From: Nostoc sp. HK-01
GTDB taxonomy: Bacteria; Cyanobacteriota; Cyanobacteriia; Cyanobacteriales; Nostocaceae
Length of the DNA stretch: 64,000 nt
Direction: 5' to 3'
Assembly: GCA_003990705.1 (NCBI GenBank)
Contig: AP018318.1
Span: 3,847,501 to 3,911,500 of the forward strand
Positions 47,578 to 56,513 of the stretch are shown here, piece after piece; position 1 is the stretch's first letter, and each line of letters begins with the position of its first letter. The notes beneath the pieces were generated by a model. That model ran no database searches. It saw only the letters and a list, made by a program, of their open reading frames with translations, and had not been told where the DNA came from. Both the position numbers and the translations under genes were made by a program.

Positions 47578-49362
47578 ATGACTGAAGCAACAGCACCTCG
47601 TCTCGAAATTGGCGTTAAGGAAACCGTACCGACGATTCACTACCTGGTAGCAATGCCCCAACCAGAAACCCATCTGTTTGAGGTGAGCTTGCTGCTGGTT
47701 AATCACTCATCCCCAACACTCGACTTGAAAATGCCCGTCTGGACACCAGGCTCCTACTTAGTGCGGGAATATGCGAAAAATTTACAAGATTTTGCTGCTT
47801 TTGCCGGGGAGCAGCCCTTATCTTGGCGCAAAATCAGTAAAAACCACTGGCAGGTAAACACAAACGGTATTTCTGAATTAACCGTGCGTTACCGCATATT
47901 TGCCAACGAGCTATCGGTACGGACAAACCATTTGGATAGCACTCACGGTTATTTCAACGGTGCAGCTTTGTTTTTTAGATTACGAGGCTGTGAAGGGTTG
48001 CCAATTCAAGTGACTATTGTACCGCCCCATCCTGAATGGCGAGTAACTACTGCCTTGCCATCAGTTGATGGACAGTCTTCTACTTTTTATGCTGCTGATT
48101 TTGATACTCTTGTAGATAGTCCCTTTGAAATTGGTTATCACGAGTTATATCACTTTGAGGTCTTGGGAAAACCTCATGAACTAGCTATTTGGGGTCAAGG
48201 AAATTACCAAGCACAACAAATAATTGCCGATATTCAAAAAATCATTCATGTAGAAGCCCAGATGTTTGGCGGTTTGCCTTACGACAGGTATGTGTTTCTA
48301 CTGCATTTGTTTGCCCAAGCTTATGGCGGTTTAGAGCATAAAAACTGCTGCTCCTTAATTTATCAGCGTTTTGGTTTTAGCTCACCAGATAAATACGATC
48401 GCTTCATTCAGCTGGTGGCACACGAGTTCTTTCACTTGTGGAATGTTAAACGGATTCGCCCAAAAGCTTTAGAAGTTTTTGATTACGACCGGGAAAATTA
48501 TACATCTTCTTTGTGGTTTTGTGAAGGGACTACCAGTTACTACGATTTGTTAATTCCCTTGCGGGCAGGAATTTATGATGCGAAGTCATATTTTCATAAT
48601 TGGAGTAAAGAAATTTCGCGGTTTTTAACTACACCAGGGCGGAAAGTGCAATCACTGGCTGAGTCAGGTTTTGATGCTTGGATTAAACTTTATCGCCCAG
48701 ATGCCAATAGCAATAATTCCCAAGTTTCCTACTATCTGAAGGGAGAAATGGTTTCTTTATTGCTAGATTTGCTAATTAGACAGCGGTCTAGAAATCAGCG
48801 ATCGCTAGATGATGTGATGCGGCTGATGTGGCGGAAATTTGGCAAACAAGAGATTGGTTACACACCCGAAGAATTGCAGGAAGTCATTGAATCTGTCGCA
48901 GAAATGGATTTAACTGACTTTTTTAATCGCTACATTAATGACACAGAAGAATTGCCTTTTAATCAGTACCTAGAACCTTTTGGCTTACAAGTGATTGCCG
49001 ATAGAGAAGAAGAACCTTACTTTGGTCTGAGGTTAAACACCGAAAATGGACGAGAGATCGTCAAATTTGTCGAATTTGGTTCACCCGCACAATTGGCGGG
49101 AATTGATGCAGGTGATGAGTTACTGGCTATTGCCGGCATACGAGTAACATCTCATCAACTAAGCGATCGCTTAAAAGATTACCAACCAAACGACATCATT
49201 CAAGTTACAGTTTTTCATCAAGATGAACTCCGCACTTGTTCTGTCACCCTGGCTGCACCACGTCCTAGTAAGTATCAGGTAGTTCCAATCAACAATCCTG
49301 ATGCTACACAAAAAGAAAATTTTGCTGCTTGGTTAGGTGTACCACTGACCTCTCTTCGTTAA
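47578..49362 (+). CDS. M61 family peptidase with PDZ domain
   Basis: Glycyl aminopeptidase-like metalloprotease of 594 residues. The N-terminal beta domain has the typical YLVAMPQPETHLFEVSLLLV opening and PVWTPGSYLVREYAKN. The zinc site is H282-E-F-F-H286 in VAHEFFHLWNVKRIRP, with downstream Glu in SLWFCEGTTSYYD. Residues about 485-570 are a PDZ domain (EEPYFGLRLN...VKFVEFGSPAQLAGIDAGDELLAIAG). There is no signal peptide, so it is cytoplasmic. The start at 47578 (MTEATAPRLEIGV) is chosen; a TTG 51 nt upstream lies in repeat-like sequence. Confidence 0.92.
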   Translation: MTEATAPRLEIGVKETVPTIHYLVAMPQPETHLFEVSLLLVNHSSPTLDLKMPVWTPGSYLVREYAKNLQDFAAFAGEQPLSWRKISKNHWQVNTNGISELTVRYRIFANELSVRTNHLDSTHGYFNGAALFFRLRGCEGLPIQVTIVPPHPEWRVTTALPSVDGQSSTFYAADFDTLVDSPFEIGYHELYHFEVLGKPHELAIWGQGNYQAQQIIADIQKIIHVEAQMFGGLPYDRYVFLLHLFAQAYGGLEHKNCCSLIYQRFGFSSPDKYDRFIQLVAHEFFHLWNVKRIRPKALEVFDYDRENYTSSLWFCEGTTSYYDLLIPLRAGIYDAKSYFHNWSKEISRFLTTPGRKVQSLAESGFDAWIKLYRPDANSNNSQVSYYLKGEMVSLLLDLLIRQRSRNQRSLDDVMRLMWRKFGKQEIGYTPEELQEVIESVAEMDLTDFFNRYINDTEELPFNQYLEPFGLQVIADREEEPYFGLRLNTENGREIVKFVEFGSPAQLAGIDAGDELLAIAGIRVTSHQLSDRLKDYQPNDIIQVTVFHQDELRTCSVTLAAPRPSKYQVVPINNPDATQKENFAAWLGVPLTSLR

Positions 49363-49406
49363 TACTTCTACTCTTGAATATTTTGGGGACTAGGTGACAA
49401 CTAATA

Positions 49407-49428
49407 GGGGCGCAATATCTTGCGCCCC
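49407..49428. terminator. GC-rich hairpin after the M61 gene
   Basis: GGGGCGCAA at 49407-49415 pairs perfectly with TTGCGCCCC at 49420-49428 around a 4-nt loop. It lacks a following T-run, so it is probably an mRNA-end stabiliser or a weak terminator. Confidence 0.5.
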
Positions 49429-49582
49429 TCAGCATGTCTACCATTAAATATCATCATACAGATAAAATAAATCATAATTTTCTGAAAGCAAATTAAGTTG
49501 CTTCAGCCTATCTCTAGGGCGTGTTTTAAAACTCGGTAAAATGGTTGAGAATACTAAAAATTAACGAAGTTAACATTTATCT

Positions 49583-49951
49583 ATGATCCTTCCACCGCAA
49601 AGTCGGGGCGACTTGACAGAGCGACAATGGAAGCTCCTGATGCCGCTGCTTCCCGCTCAAAAACCAAAAACAGGCCGTCCGAGCAAAGACCACCGCACAA
49701 TGATTAACGGTATGTTGTGGATTTTACGAACCGGAGCGCCGTGGCGCGACCTCCCAGAACGTTATGGAGAGTGGGAGACAGTCGCAGGTAGATTTTACCG
49801 TTGGCGTAGAAGTGGCATCTGGCAAAAGATTCTACAGTCCTTGCAACAACAAGCTGATGCTTCGGGGCAACTGGATTGGGAAGTACATTATGTAGATGGT
49901 AGCGTTATCCGTGCCCACCAACATTCGGCCGGAGCAAAAAGGGGGAGCTAG
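49583..49951 (+). CDS. IS5-family transposase, N-terminal part (orfA)
   Basis: First half of the transposase, 122 codons. It begins with a helical DNA-binding region (LTERQWKLLMPLLPAQKPKTGRPSKDHRTMINGMLWILRTGAPWRDLPERYGEWETVAGRFYRW) and reaches the first catalytic Asp in VHYVDGSVIRAHQHSAG. It stops at 49949-49951, just after an A5-G5 run (49936-49945). The second half is open in the -1 frame from before this point. Confidence 0.88.
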   Translation: MILPPQSRGDLTERQWKLLMPLLPAQKPKTGRPSKDHRTMINGMLWILRTGAPWRDLPERYGEWETVAGRFYRWRRSGIWQKILQSLQQQADASGQLDWEVHYVDGSVIRAHQHSAGAKRGS

Positions 49952-50001
49952 ACCCCGAAAGTGAGTTATCTGTAATTGAACAGGTACAACAAAGAGAGGC
50001 T

Positions 50002-50442
50002 TTGGGACGTTCTAAAGGTGGTTTTAGCACCAAGATTCATCTGCGTTGCGATGGTAATGGCAAACCTATTACATTTTTGCTGACTGTTGGTGAACGTCAT
50101 GAAGCAGTGGTATTTGAGCAACTAATGGCACAAGGCGCGGTCAAACGCCCAGGTGTTGGTCGTCCTCGCTTACGCCCAAAGCGATTAGTCGGTGATAAAG
50201 GTTACAGCAGTGGTAATATTCGTCGCTATTTGCAGCGACGTGGCATTCGCTTAACCATTCCACGTAGGTCGAACGAACGCAGACGCGGTAAGTTTGATAA
50301 ATCTATTTATCGCCAAAGAAATCGGGTCGAGCGATGTTTCAACCGTTTGAAGCAATTTCGTCGGATTGCTACACGCTATGAGAAGAAAGCTGATAACTAT
50401 CTTGCAATGTTGACGCTTGCTTCTATCATTCTTTGGCTATAG
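50002..50442 (+). CDS. IS5-family transposase, C-terminal part (orfB)
   Basis: Second half of the transposase, 146 codons as an isolated ORF from 50002, but its frame is open upstream through 49921 (RSKKGELDPESELSVIEQ), across the end of orfA. It holds the second Asp in LVGDKGYSSGN and the Glu in RNRVERCFNRLKQFRRIATRYEK, completing the DDE triad. A -1 slip in the A5-G5 run would give one protein of about 286 residues, the normal size of an IS5 transposase. Confidence 0.88.
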   Translation: MGRSKGGFSTKIHLRCDGNGKPITFLLTVGERHEAVVFEQLMAQGAVKRPGVGRPRLRPKRLVGDKGYSSGNIRRYLQRRGIRLTIPRRSNERRRGKFDKSIYRQRNRVERCFNRLKQFRRIATRYEKKADNYLAMLTLASIILWL

Positions 50443-50613
50443 TTTTAGTTTTAAAACACACCCTAGCTTGAGCATAACTACTTTATACTTGAGCAATATT
50501 AAAATAAAATATTAATTACAACTTAATATTTCTACAATAAAAGACATACATCACCTGAATGTAATGAATTGATATTACTTATCTATTTTCTTTTCAAGCT
50601 TGATAAATAAATT

Positions 50614-52047
50614 ATGCAATTTTTTGATAAATTATACACAAATATTACCCAAAACCAAAGCTTACTATTTGTAGGGCTTGATCCCAACCCAGAGATGATA
50701 CCTAGTCGTTATCGGTCTCAAGATGTGATTACTGGTTTGGGGGATTGGTTGCAATTTATTATTCAAGAAACTGCGGATTTTGTTTGTGCATATAAGCCAA
50801 CACTCGGCTTTTATCAAGCTTTAGGTATTCCTGGTTTGGAACTGTTATACAAAACTTTAGCAGCTATCCCCAGTCATATTCCCATTATTTTGGATGCCAA
50901 ACATAGTGATTTAAATACCAGTAGTATTTTTGCCCACACTGTATTTGCAGAATGGCATGTGGATGCAATTACTCTCAGCCCATATACAGGGCAAGATCAT
51001 GTTGCACCATTTTTGGTTTACCCTGATAAAGCAGTGTTTATTTTATGCTGTACTTCTAATCCTGGAGCCGAAACTCTACAACAGTATCCTGCTAATGATT
51101 CACCGCTTTATTTGCAGGTGGTCAAAGAAGCAAAAAACTGGGGAACCCCAGAAGAATTAGCTTTAGAAGTAGGAACGACTAATCCTGAAGTTTTGGGTTT
51201 AATTCGGGCAGTGGCACCAGAAAGAACTATAATGGCACGCAGCATTTGGGCTGAGGGTAGTAATCTTAAGCAAATTTTAGAAGCTGGCTTAAATAGTAAT
51301 GGTGATGGATTGCTAATTCCTGTACCTCAAGATATGTTGTCAAACCCAAACTTATCCCAGGAAATCCAATCTTTACGTGCCGAAATTAATCAAACAAAAA
51401 GTCAAATTAATGCTGATGCTTCTAGCTGTTCTGTATGGCTACCTGATGTTCATTTTGAAGATCAGCAACTCCAGAATGATTTAATTTTGCAACTTTATGA
51501 TATTGGTTGCATTATGTTTGGTAAATTTGTGCAAGCATCAGGAGCGACATTTCCCTATTACATAGACTTACGCAAAATTATTTCTAATCCGCAAGTTTTT
51601 AATCAAGTTCTCAGTGCCTATGAAAAAATTATCAGAAACTTGACTTTTGATAGATTGGCGGGTATACCTTATGGTTCTTTGCCAACGGCGACTGGTTTAG
51701 CGTTGCGTTTGAATTGTCCAATGGTTTTTCCCCGTAAAGAAGTGAAAGCACATGGAACACGTAAGGTAATTGAAGGAAACTTCGCGCCTGGTGAAATAGT
51801 AGTAGTAGTAGATGATATTCTCATCAGTGGTAAAAGTGTGATGGAAGGAGCCGAAAAATTGAAATCTGCTGGCTTAAATGTGCATGATATTGTGGTGTTA
51901 ATTGACCATGAACAAGGAGTGCAAGCCAGACTCCGAGAAAATGGTTATCGAAGTTATGCAGTTTTCACTATTTCCCAAATCGTCAAAACTTTGTACCAAG
52001 CAGGAAGAATCAATGATGAGCAACTTTTAGCTTTTACTGAAAGCTAG
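50614..52047 (+). CDS. pyrFE: Bifunctional orotidine-5'-phosphate decarboxylase/orotate phosphoribosyltransferase
   Basis: Fusion of the last two steps of UMP synthesis, 477 residues, cytoplasmic. The first 270 residues are a type 2 PyrF: LLFVGLDPNPEMIPSRY, ADFVCAYKPTLGFYQALG, and ILDAKHSDLNTSSIFAHTVFAEWHVDAITLSPYTG with the catalytic Lys/Asp array. Residues about 295-477 are PyrE, with the PRPP loop in VVVVDDILISGKSV and IVLIDHEQGV. The fusion order (decarboxylase first) is the reverse of eukaryotic UMPS and is known from some cyanobacteria. The AI-2E gene follows 8 bp later and may be co-transcribed. Confidence 0.9.
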   Translation: MQFFDKLYTNITQNQSLLFVGLDPNPEMIPSRYRSQDVITGLGDWLQFIIQETADFVCAYKPTLGFYQALGIPGLELLYKTLAAIPSHIPIILDAKHSDLNTSSIFAHTVFAEWHVDAITLSPYTGQDHVAPFLVYPDKAVFILCCTSNPGAETLQQYPANDSPLYLQVVKEAKNWGTPEELALEVGTTNPEVLGLIRAVAPERTIMARSIWAEGSNLKQILEAGLNSNGDGLLIPVPQDMLSNPNLSQEIQSLRAEINQTKSQINADASSCSVWLPDVHFEDQQLQNDLILQLYDIGCIMFGKFVQASGATFPYYIDLRKIISNPQVFNQVLSAYEKIIRNLTFDRLAGIPYGSLPTATGLALRLNCPMVFPRKEVKAHGTRKVIEGNFAPGEIVVVVDDILISGKSVMEGAEKLKSAGLNVHDIVVLIDHEQGVQARLRENGYRSYAVFTISQIVKTLYQAGRINDEQLLAFTES

Positions 52048-52055
52048 GAATAATT

Positions 52056-53153
52056 ATGAATTTATCAGTTAATCGACTTCTAAAATGGCTAATTTTAACA
52101 TTGTTATTTCCCCTATTATTTCTTAATGGATGGTTATTATTGCGATTTTTTCAATATTTTCAACCTTTAGTAGCTATTCTTGTCTTAGCCTCTTTGTTTG
52201 CTTTTATTTTAAACTACCCCGTTTCGTTACTGGAACGACAAGGAGTTAAACGTAACTATGGAGTCACACTAGTTTTTATCTTAGCTACTTTTATTCTGGT
52301 GACTTTGGGAATTACATTATTACCCATAGTTTCCGAGCAATTTAATGAAATGGTTAAATTATTGCCTCAATGGATTGATTCTAGTGAGGCAAGATTACAG
52401 GGTTTAAATGATTGGGCTTTTAGCCAGAGTAGTAGAATAGATTTCAGTCAAATTTTTACTAAAGTTACTGATAAAATTCCTGATGAATTGGAGTATCTTT
52501 CCGATAAACTTTTAAGCATTATCGTCGACACAATTGATAGTGTTTCGGGAGCATTAATTACAGTAGTTTTAAGTTTTTACTTGTTGTTAGATGGGCCAAG
52601 ACTGTGGGAGGGAGTATTTAAAAAGCTTCCTTGGGATTTCGCCCAACAAATTAGTAAATCTATTCAACAAAACTTTCAAAATTACTTGATTGGTCAAGGG
52701 ACATTAGCTTTACTGATGGGACTTGCCCAAACATTCATGTTTTTGTTGTTTCAAGTCCAGTTTGGCTTGCTTTTTGGTTTGGGAGTGGGAATTTTAAGCT
52801 TGATTCCCTTTGGAGATGTGTTGAGTTTGATTGTTATCACTTTAATTATAGCTACCCATGATTTTTGGTTAGCCGTGAAAGTGCTGGCAGTAGCGGTGAT
52901 TATTGATCAGTTAATTGACCAAGCGATCGCACCGCGATTATTAGGCAGTTTCACAGGGTTAAGACCAATCTGGGTGTTAATTTCTTTATTAGTAGGAACT
53001 TATATTGGTGGGGTTTTGGGATTAATTATTGCTGTACCAGTGGCGGGTTTTATTAAAGATGTTGCCGATGGTTTTGCTGTATCTAATGATGGTAATACTG
53101 CGGTTGCAGGTGAAGAGGGAGAAATGCTTCCACAAGAATCTACATCTGGGTAG
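52056..53153 (+). CDS. AI-2E family transporter
   Basis: Membrane protein of 365 residues with about eight helices, of the AI-2E (UPF0118/PerM) family. The N-terminal helix pair (LILTLLFPLLFLNGWLLLRFF, LVAILVLASLFAFILNYPVSLLERQGVKRNYGV) and the C-terminal FGLGVGILSLIPFGDVLSLI and GGVLGLIIAVPVAGFIKDV are typical. The family includes putative autoinducer-2 exporters and Na+/H+ antiporters; the cargo here is unknown. A disordered acidic tail follows the last helix. Start ATG with AGGAA upstream lies 8 bp after pyrFE. Confidence 0.85.
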   Translation: MNLSVNRLLKWLILTLLFPLLFLNGWLLLRFFQYFQPLVAILVLASLFAFILNYPVSLLERQGVKRNYGVTLVFILATFILVTLGITLLPIVSEQFNEMVKLLPQWIDSSEARLQGLNDWAFSQSSRIDFSQIFTKVTDKIPDELEYLSDKLLSIIVDTIDSVSGALITVVLSFYLLLDGPRLWEGVFKKLPWDFAQQISKSIQQNFQNYLIGQGTLALLMGLAQTFMFLLFQVQFGLLFGLGVGILSLIPFGDVLSLIVITLIIATHDFWLAVKVLAVAVIIDQLIDQAIAPRLLGSFTGLRPIWVLISLLVGTYIGGVLGLIIAVPVAGFIKDVADGFAVSNDGNTAVAGEEGEMLPQESTSG

Positions 53154-53170
53154 GTTGAAAATATTAAATA

Positions 53171-54226
53171 TTAAATGCCTTTAAATCCCATTTCGCTTTC
53201 TACTTGTTGTACTTGTGTAGAGTTTACCTGATCGGCCGCGGCGGTAAGACGAGTGTGACGCATAACTCCCAGTTGGCTAATTAATATCCCCACGATAATC
53301 AAACTACCACCGATATATTGAGGTAGGGTTGGGGCTTCATCTAAGATAAAATAAGCAGCCACAATACCTGCAATGGGAGTAAATGAGCCAACTAAGGAAG
53401 CGACAGATACCGTAGTAGCTCTCAAACCTTTAAACCATAGGGACTGGCCTAATACTACAATCACCACACTATAAAGCAACATCCACCGCCACAAAAAAGG
53501 CGAAAATACTTCGGCAAAATGATGTTGACCATATAGCCGTAAAGCCAGAAAGAAAAATACTATAGTCCCTACAGCAGTGCGATAGATTGTAAAAATTCCT
53601 AAAGGAATATGGAAGACATATTTTTTACCAAGAACTGTAGCTACTGCTGCGGCGACTGATCCCACTGCTGTCAGAATTTCGCCTGTACCCAAATGAAAGC
53701 CTGGCGTATTCATTATGGTATGTCCTGCTGGTTGGAGTAAGACAGTCAGTGCGACACCCACAAAAGCTGCGATCGCCCCAATAATTTCCCAAATATTTAC
53801 TCGTTCTCTTAATAACCAAATTGATAAAGCTAAAGCCAGTGGCGGTTCTAATCTACCAACTAAAATCACATTGTTGACATTGGTGAGTGCTAGTGCCTGA
53901 AAAATTAACCCAGGAGCCAACGCCCCTGATAAGATTGCTACTACCGACAACACTAGCCAATTATTCACCGATATTTGCTTCAATGTTGTTTTGTTCCACT
54001 GTTGCCGATAGATGATAATCAGCACCAGCAATGCACAGATATTGCCAACGAACAAAACATTACACAGAGAAATTGGATTTCTCCCATTTATTAAGTTTTG
54101 CGAACCAATTTCTGTTAACTTGCGCGTAACTGCACCTGATGCGCCAAAAATGAGGATTGCTACCCAGAGATAGGCTTGGTTAGGAATTCTGTCAATGAAA
54201 CGATGCCATCTTCTCAGGCTAGTCAC
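53171..54226 (-). CDS. EamA family (DMT) transporter
   Basis: Ten-helix drug/metabolite transporter of 351 residues with two EamA halves. The first half begins LWVAILIFGASGAVTRKLTEIGSQNL, the second near TVLGKKYVFHIPLGIFTIYRTAVGT, and each ends in the RLEPPLALALSIWLLRERVNIWEIIGAIAAFVGVAL or VGSFTPIAGIVAAYFILDEAPTLPQYIGGSLIIVG motif. The substrate cannot be inferred. Its end lies 17 bp from the end of the AI-2E gene, convergent. Confidence 0.87.
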   Translation of the reverse strand: MTSLRRWHRFIDRIPNQAYLWVAILIFGASGAVTRKLTEIGSQNLINGRNPISLCNVLFVGNICALLVLIIIYRQQWNKTTLKQISVNNWLVLSVVAILSGALAPGLIFQALALTNVNNVILVGRLEPPLALALSIWLLRERVNIWEIIGAIAAFVGVALTVLLQPAGHTIMNTPGFHLGTGEILTAVGSVAAAVATVLGKKYVFHIPLGIFTIYRTAVGTIVFFFLALRLYGQHHFAEVFSPFLWRWMLLYSVVIVVLGQSLWFKGLRATTVSVASLVGSFTPIAGIVAAYFILDEAPTLPQYIGGSLIIVGILISQLGVMRHTRLTAAADQVNSTQVQQVESEMGFKGI

Positions 54227-54487
54227 AGCAATACCACTTGCAGTTGCAATAAAAGTAACGTCAACAATACTAAAAATCTTAGCTTAAGTCTAGGTGAGAA
54301 CAATCTGAAACAGCCTTAAAAATTAGCTGAGATTTTTGACATCACAATTACCTGAGAAAATGCTGAGTTTAAACTGAATCTTATTAAGGAATAAATTCAG
54401 ACAATTTATGGCTAAGTTTCAGATGAGCTTCAGTAGTATCTGAGATGCTCTGAATAGCTACGAAGCTCAAACATAAGGAATTAACCC

Positions 54488-54865
54488 ATGAAATTCGCCC
54501 CTTCATTACTTACAGGTGTTGCCATAGCTGGTTTATTGACAGTTGGGAATGTTTCATTTCAGGCTGTAAAACCTTCAATTTCACTACTTCCAGCCTCAGC
54601 GGCTGATGCTACAGGTTTGTCTGCTCAACAAAAAATTGATTTGATCACTAAGAATAAAGGTGTTTTTGGTAATGGTGATCAGCTGCGTCGTTTCTTCTTT
54701 GGCGACCTTGAACCTATCGGAATTCAACCTGGTGGTGCAGGTCATGTAGTTAATCTCTACAACAAAGCTAACGATGTGACATTTTCTTACTGTTCTACCT
54801 TTGATGTAGTTGTAGCTGTGAAAAAAGGTAGAGTCGAGAAGTTTGCAGCTAATGAAGTTAAGTAA
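54488..54865 (+). CDS. Small exported protein of unknown function
   Basis: Protein of 125 residues with a signal peptide or N-terminal anchor (LLTGVAIAGLLTVGNVSFQ). The mature part begins near SAADATGLSAQQKIDLITKNKGVFGNGDQLRRFFFGDLEPIGIQPGGAGHVVNLYNKANDVTFSYCSTFDVVVAV. It is small, with one Cys (SYCST) and a VVVAVKKGRVEKF beta-type end, but I do not recognise the family. A strong terminator at 54899-54941 follows. ATG with AAGGAAT upstream is convincing. Confidence 0.7.
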   Translation: MKFAPSLLTGVAIAGLLTVGNVSFQAVKPSISLLPASAADATGLSAQQKIDLITKNKGVFGNGDQLRRFFFGDLEPIGIQPGGAGHVVNLYNKANDVTFSYCSTFDVVVAVKKGRVEKFAANEVK

Positions 54866-54898
54866 TTGTTTGTAGTAATTAAGTAATATAAATATATT

Positions 54899-54941
54899 TT
54901 AGGGTAGCGAACATGATACTTGTTGCTACCCTAATCTTTTT
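54899..54941 (+). terminator. Terminator between exported-protein gene and tRNA-Ser
   Basis: TTAGGGTAGC at 54899-54908 pairs with GCTACCCTAA at 54925-54934, followed by TCTTTTTTT. It is a strong intrinsic terminator for the plus-strand gene ending at 54865. Confidence 0.85.
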
Positions 54942-54964
54942 TTCGGCTAGTTTGGATATAACAA

Positions 54965-55049
54965 CGGAGAAGGGGAGATTCGAACTCCCGGAACCTTTCG
55001 GTTCATCCGATTTCAAGTCGGACGCATTCGACCACTCTGCCACCTCTCC
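54965..55049 (-). tRNA. tRNA-Ser (anticodon TGA)
   Basis: An 85-nt type II tRNA. The acceptor stem 5' GGAGAGG (ending at 55049) pairs with CTTCTCC, leaving G as the discriminator base. The D-loop region GGCAGAGTGGTCGAATGCG, the anticodon loop CTTGAAA (anticodon TGA), the long variable arm (GATGAACCGAAAGGTTCC) and the T-loop GTTCGAATC are all present. A CCA end is not encoded. Confidence 0.95.
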
Positions 55050-55158
55050 AGTAAAACTGTCGAGCAACTGCTTACCCTATATTTTTTGGTGAGCAACAAA
55101 GCTGACAGATAATAATATATCTTACATCTACGCAGGTTGCACTACTGAAAGTAAATAT

Positions 55159-56079
55159 CTACAATTTACTAGGGGAAAGCTCATACAAAATTTCCTCTGA
55201 GATCACTTGTAAATCTTGGCCTACCCAAACCAAGGCAGCTTGTGTAACTACACCTGCCTCTAAGTTGACAATAGAGAAATTCCGCTGCTTGTGTCCATCA
55301 TTTTCAACAATTCTGGGGACGCTGGCTGCATTTAAGTAAATTGTGCCTTCGGGACTTCTAAACACTGATGTGCGTAACACTTTTTTGGTGTGCCGCAAAG
55401 TGTGGTGCATGTGTCCAAAGGTAACTAGGGGAATGGTTTTACCAAGGTTGATTGTCTGAGAAATAGCTTCGGCAAAATCTGGATCGCCAAAGTCGCCGCC
55501 GATAGGATGCCAATCTTTACCACAGGGGTCTTCGGGGCGATCGCCTAATCCACTTGGCCCATTGTGTCCGAGAAAAATAACTGCGTCGCCAGCAGCACTT
55601 TTGACCGCAGCCGTAATTTTAGCTGCTGATTCTTCCATGTCTGTGACACCATAACGTTCTTTGCAGATATCGGCAAATCTCCATTCTGGGCCACCCCAAC
55701 TAAAAGGACGACCGCCAACTACTGTTAAATTCCATTCAGGAAACTCCAGCTTGCTGTAACCGACATGGGCTGCACCCAATAAATCAAGTTGTTCTTGTAC
55801 CCAGTCTTCTTGAGAGCGATCGTAGGGACATTTCTTTCGTCCCCATTCTGTAGCAGTGTACCAAGCATCGTGGTTGCCCATAATTGCTGCTTTGGGGATA
55901 TCAATGGAAGCGATCGCTTTTACCACTTCCACTGATTCATTGCCAAAATCTCCCACAAATAGCACTAAATCCACACCCAAAGACTTGAGTGCAATGGCAT
56001 CGTCCACTTCCCATTGGTCGTGAATATCTCCAACTACAGCAATTTTGAGAGTTTTTGATTGTTTTTTCTGACTGGTCAT
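55159..56079 (-). CDS. Calcineurin-like metallophosphoesterase (TIGR04168 type)
   Basis: Metallophosphoesterase of 306 residues. The dimetal motifs are present: VVGDIHDQW (DxH), LVLFVGDFGNES (GDxxD-like), IMGNHDAWY (GNHD), VIFLGHNGPSGLGD and VTFGHMHHTL (GHxH). The length and the central long insert match the cyanobacterial and plant TIGR04168 group. The substrate (a phosphoester, possibly a nucleotide) is unknown. The ATG at 56079 (MTSQKKQ) is preferred; a longer frame starts 57 nt upstream. tRNA-Ser lies downstream on the same strand. Confidence 0.85.
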   Translation of the reverse strand: MTSQKKQSKTLKIAVVGDIHDQWEVDDAIALKSLGVDLVLFVGDFGNESVEVVKAIASIDIPKAAIMGNHDAWYTATEWGRKKCPYDRSQEDWVQEQLDLLGAAHVGYSKLEFPEWNLTVVGGRPFSWGGPEWRFADICKERYGVTDMEESAAKITAAVKSAAGDAVIFLGHNGPSGLGDRPEDPCGKDWHPIGGDFGDPDFAEAISQTINLGKTIPLVTFGHMHHTLRHTKKVLRTSVFRSPEGTIYLNAASVPRIVENDGHKQRNFSIVNLEAGVVTQAALVWVGQDLQVISEEILYELSPSKL

Positions 56080-56513
56080 GCCGCTTTCCTTGCTGTCTAT
56101 CTCCAGGATATGAAACTCAGCCAAATTTGAACACAATCTTCTGATGAGTGTGGAAGAGAAGACGATAAACCGAGCGATCGCTAAACTATCATCTTACCTA
56201 CAAGAGTTGTTTTCATCTGCTCAAGACTAATTATTAAAGAATAAATATTATCTAGATTGGGCATTAATTACTATTTTTTCTTAAATTGATAGTTTAATTG
56301 AACACTCTGACTAGATTAAGTGAATCCTAATTTTTTTACTTTTCAAGTAAGTTATTATTTGCTGACGTGAGTAGGAAAACCGTACTGTCTTGGGGCGCAA
56401 TCTCTACCTGATAAATATGTGTTGGGATGGATACAATCTATATGTGGCTTAAGTAATGCTGTGATTGATCAAAGCTGAAAAAAATCATACAGCATTAATA
56501 GGAGAGCATAAAT
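56080..56513. other. Divergent upstream region of htpX
   Basis: About 430 bp between the phosphoesterase start and htpX. AT-rich, with one HIP1-like site. No gene or strong hairpin is seen. It should hold two divergent promoters. Confidence 0.35.

Larger units (their letters stand above)
49518..50462 (+). mobile_element. IS5-family insertion sequence
   Basis: A 945-bp element with terminal inverted repeats GGCGTGTTTTAAAACT (49518-49533) and AGTTTTAAAACACACC (50447-50462), differing at one position. It is flanked by CTAG on both sides (49514-49517, 50463-50466), the target duplication expected for part of the IS5 family. Two overlapping-frame ORFs encode a DDE transposase. Ends and duplication are intact, so it could be active or recent. 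It lies between the M61 gene and pyrFE. Confidence 0.88.
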
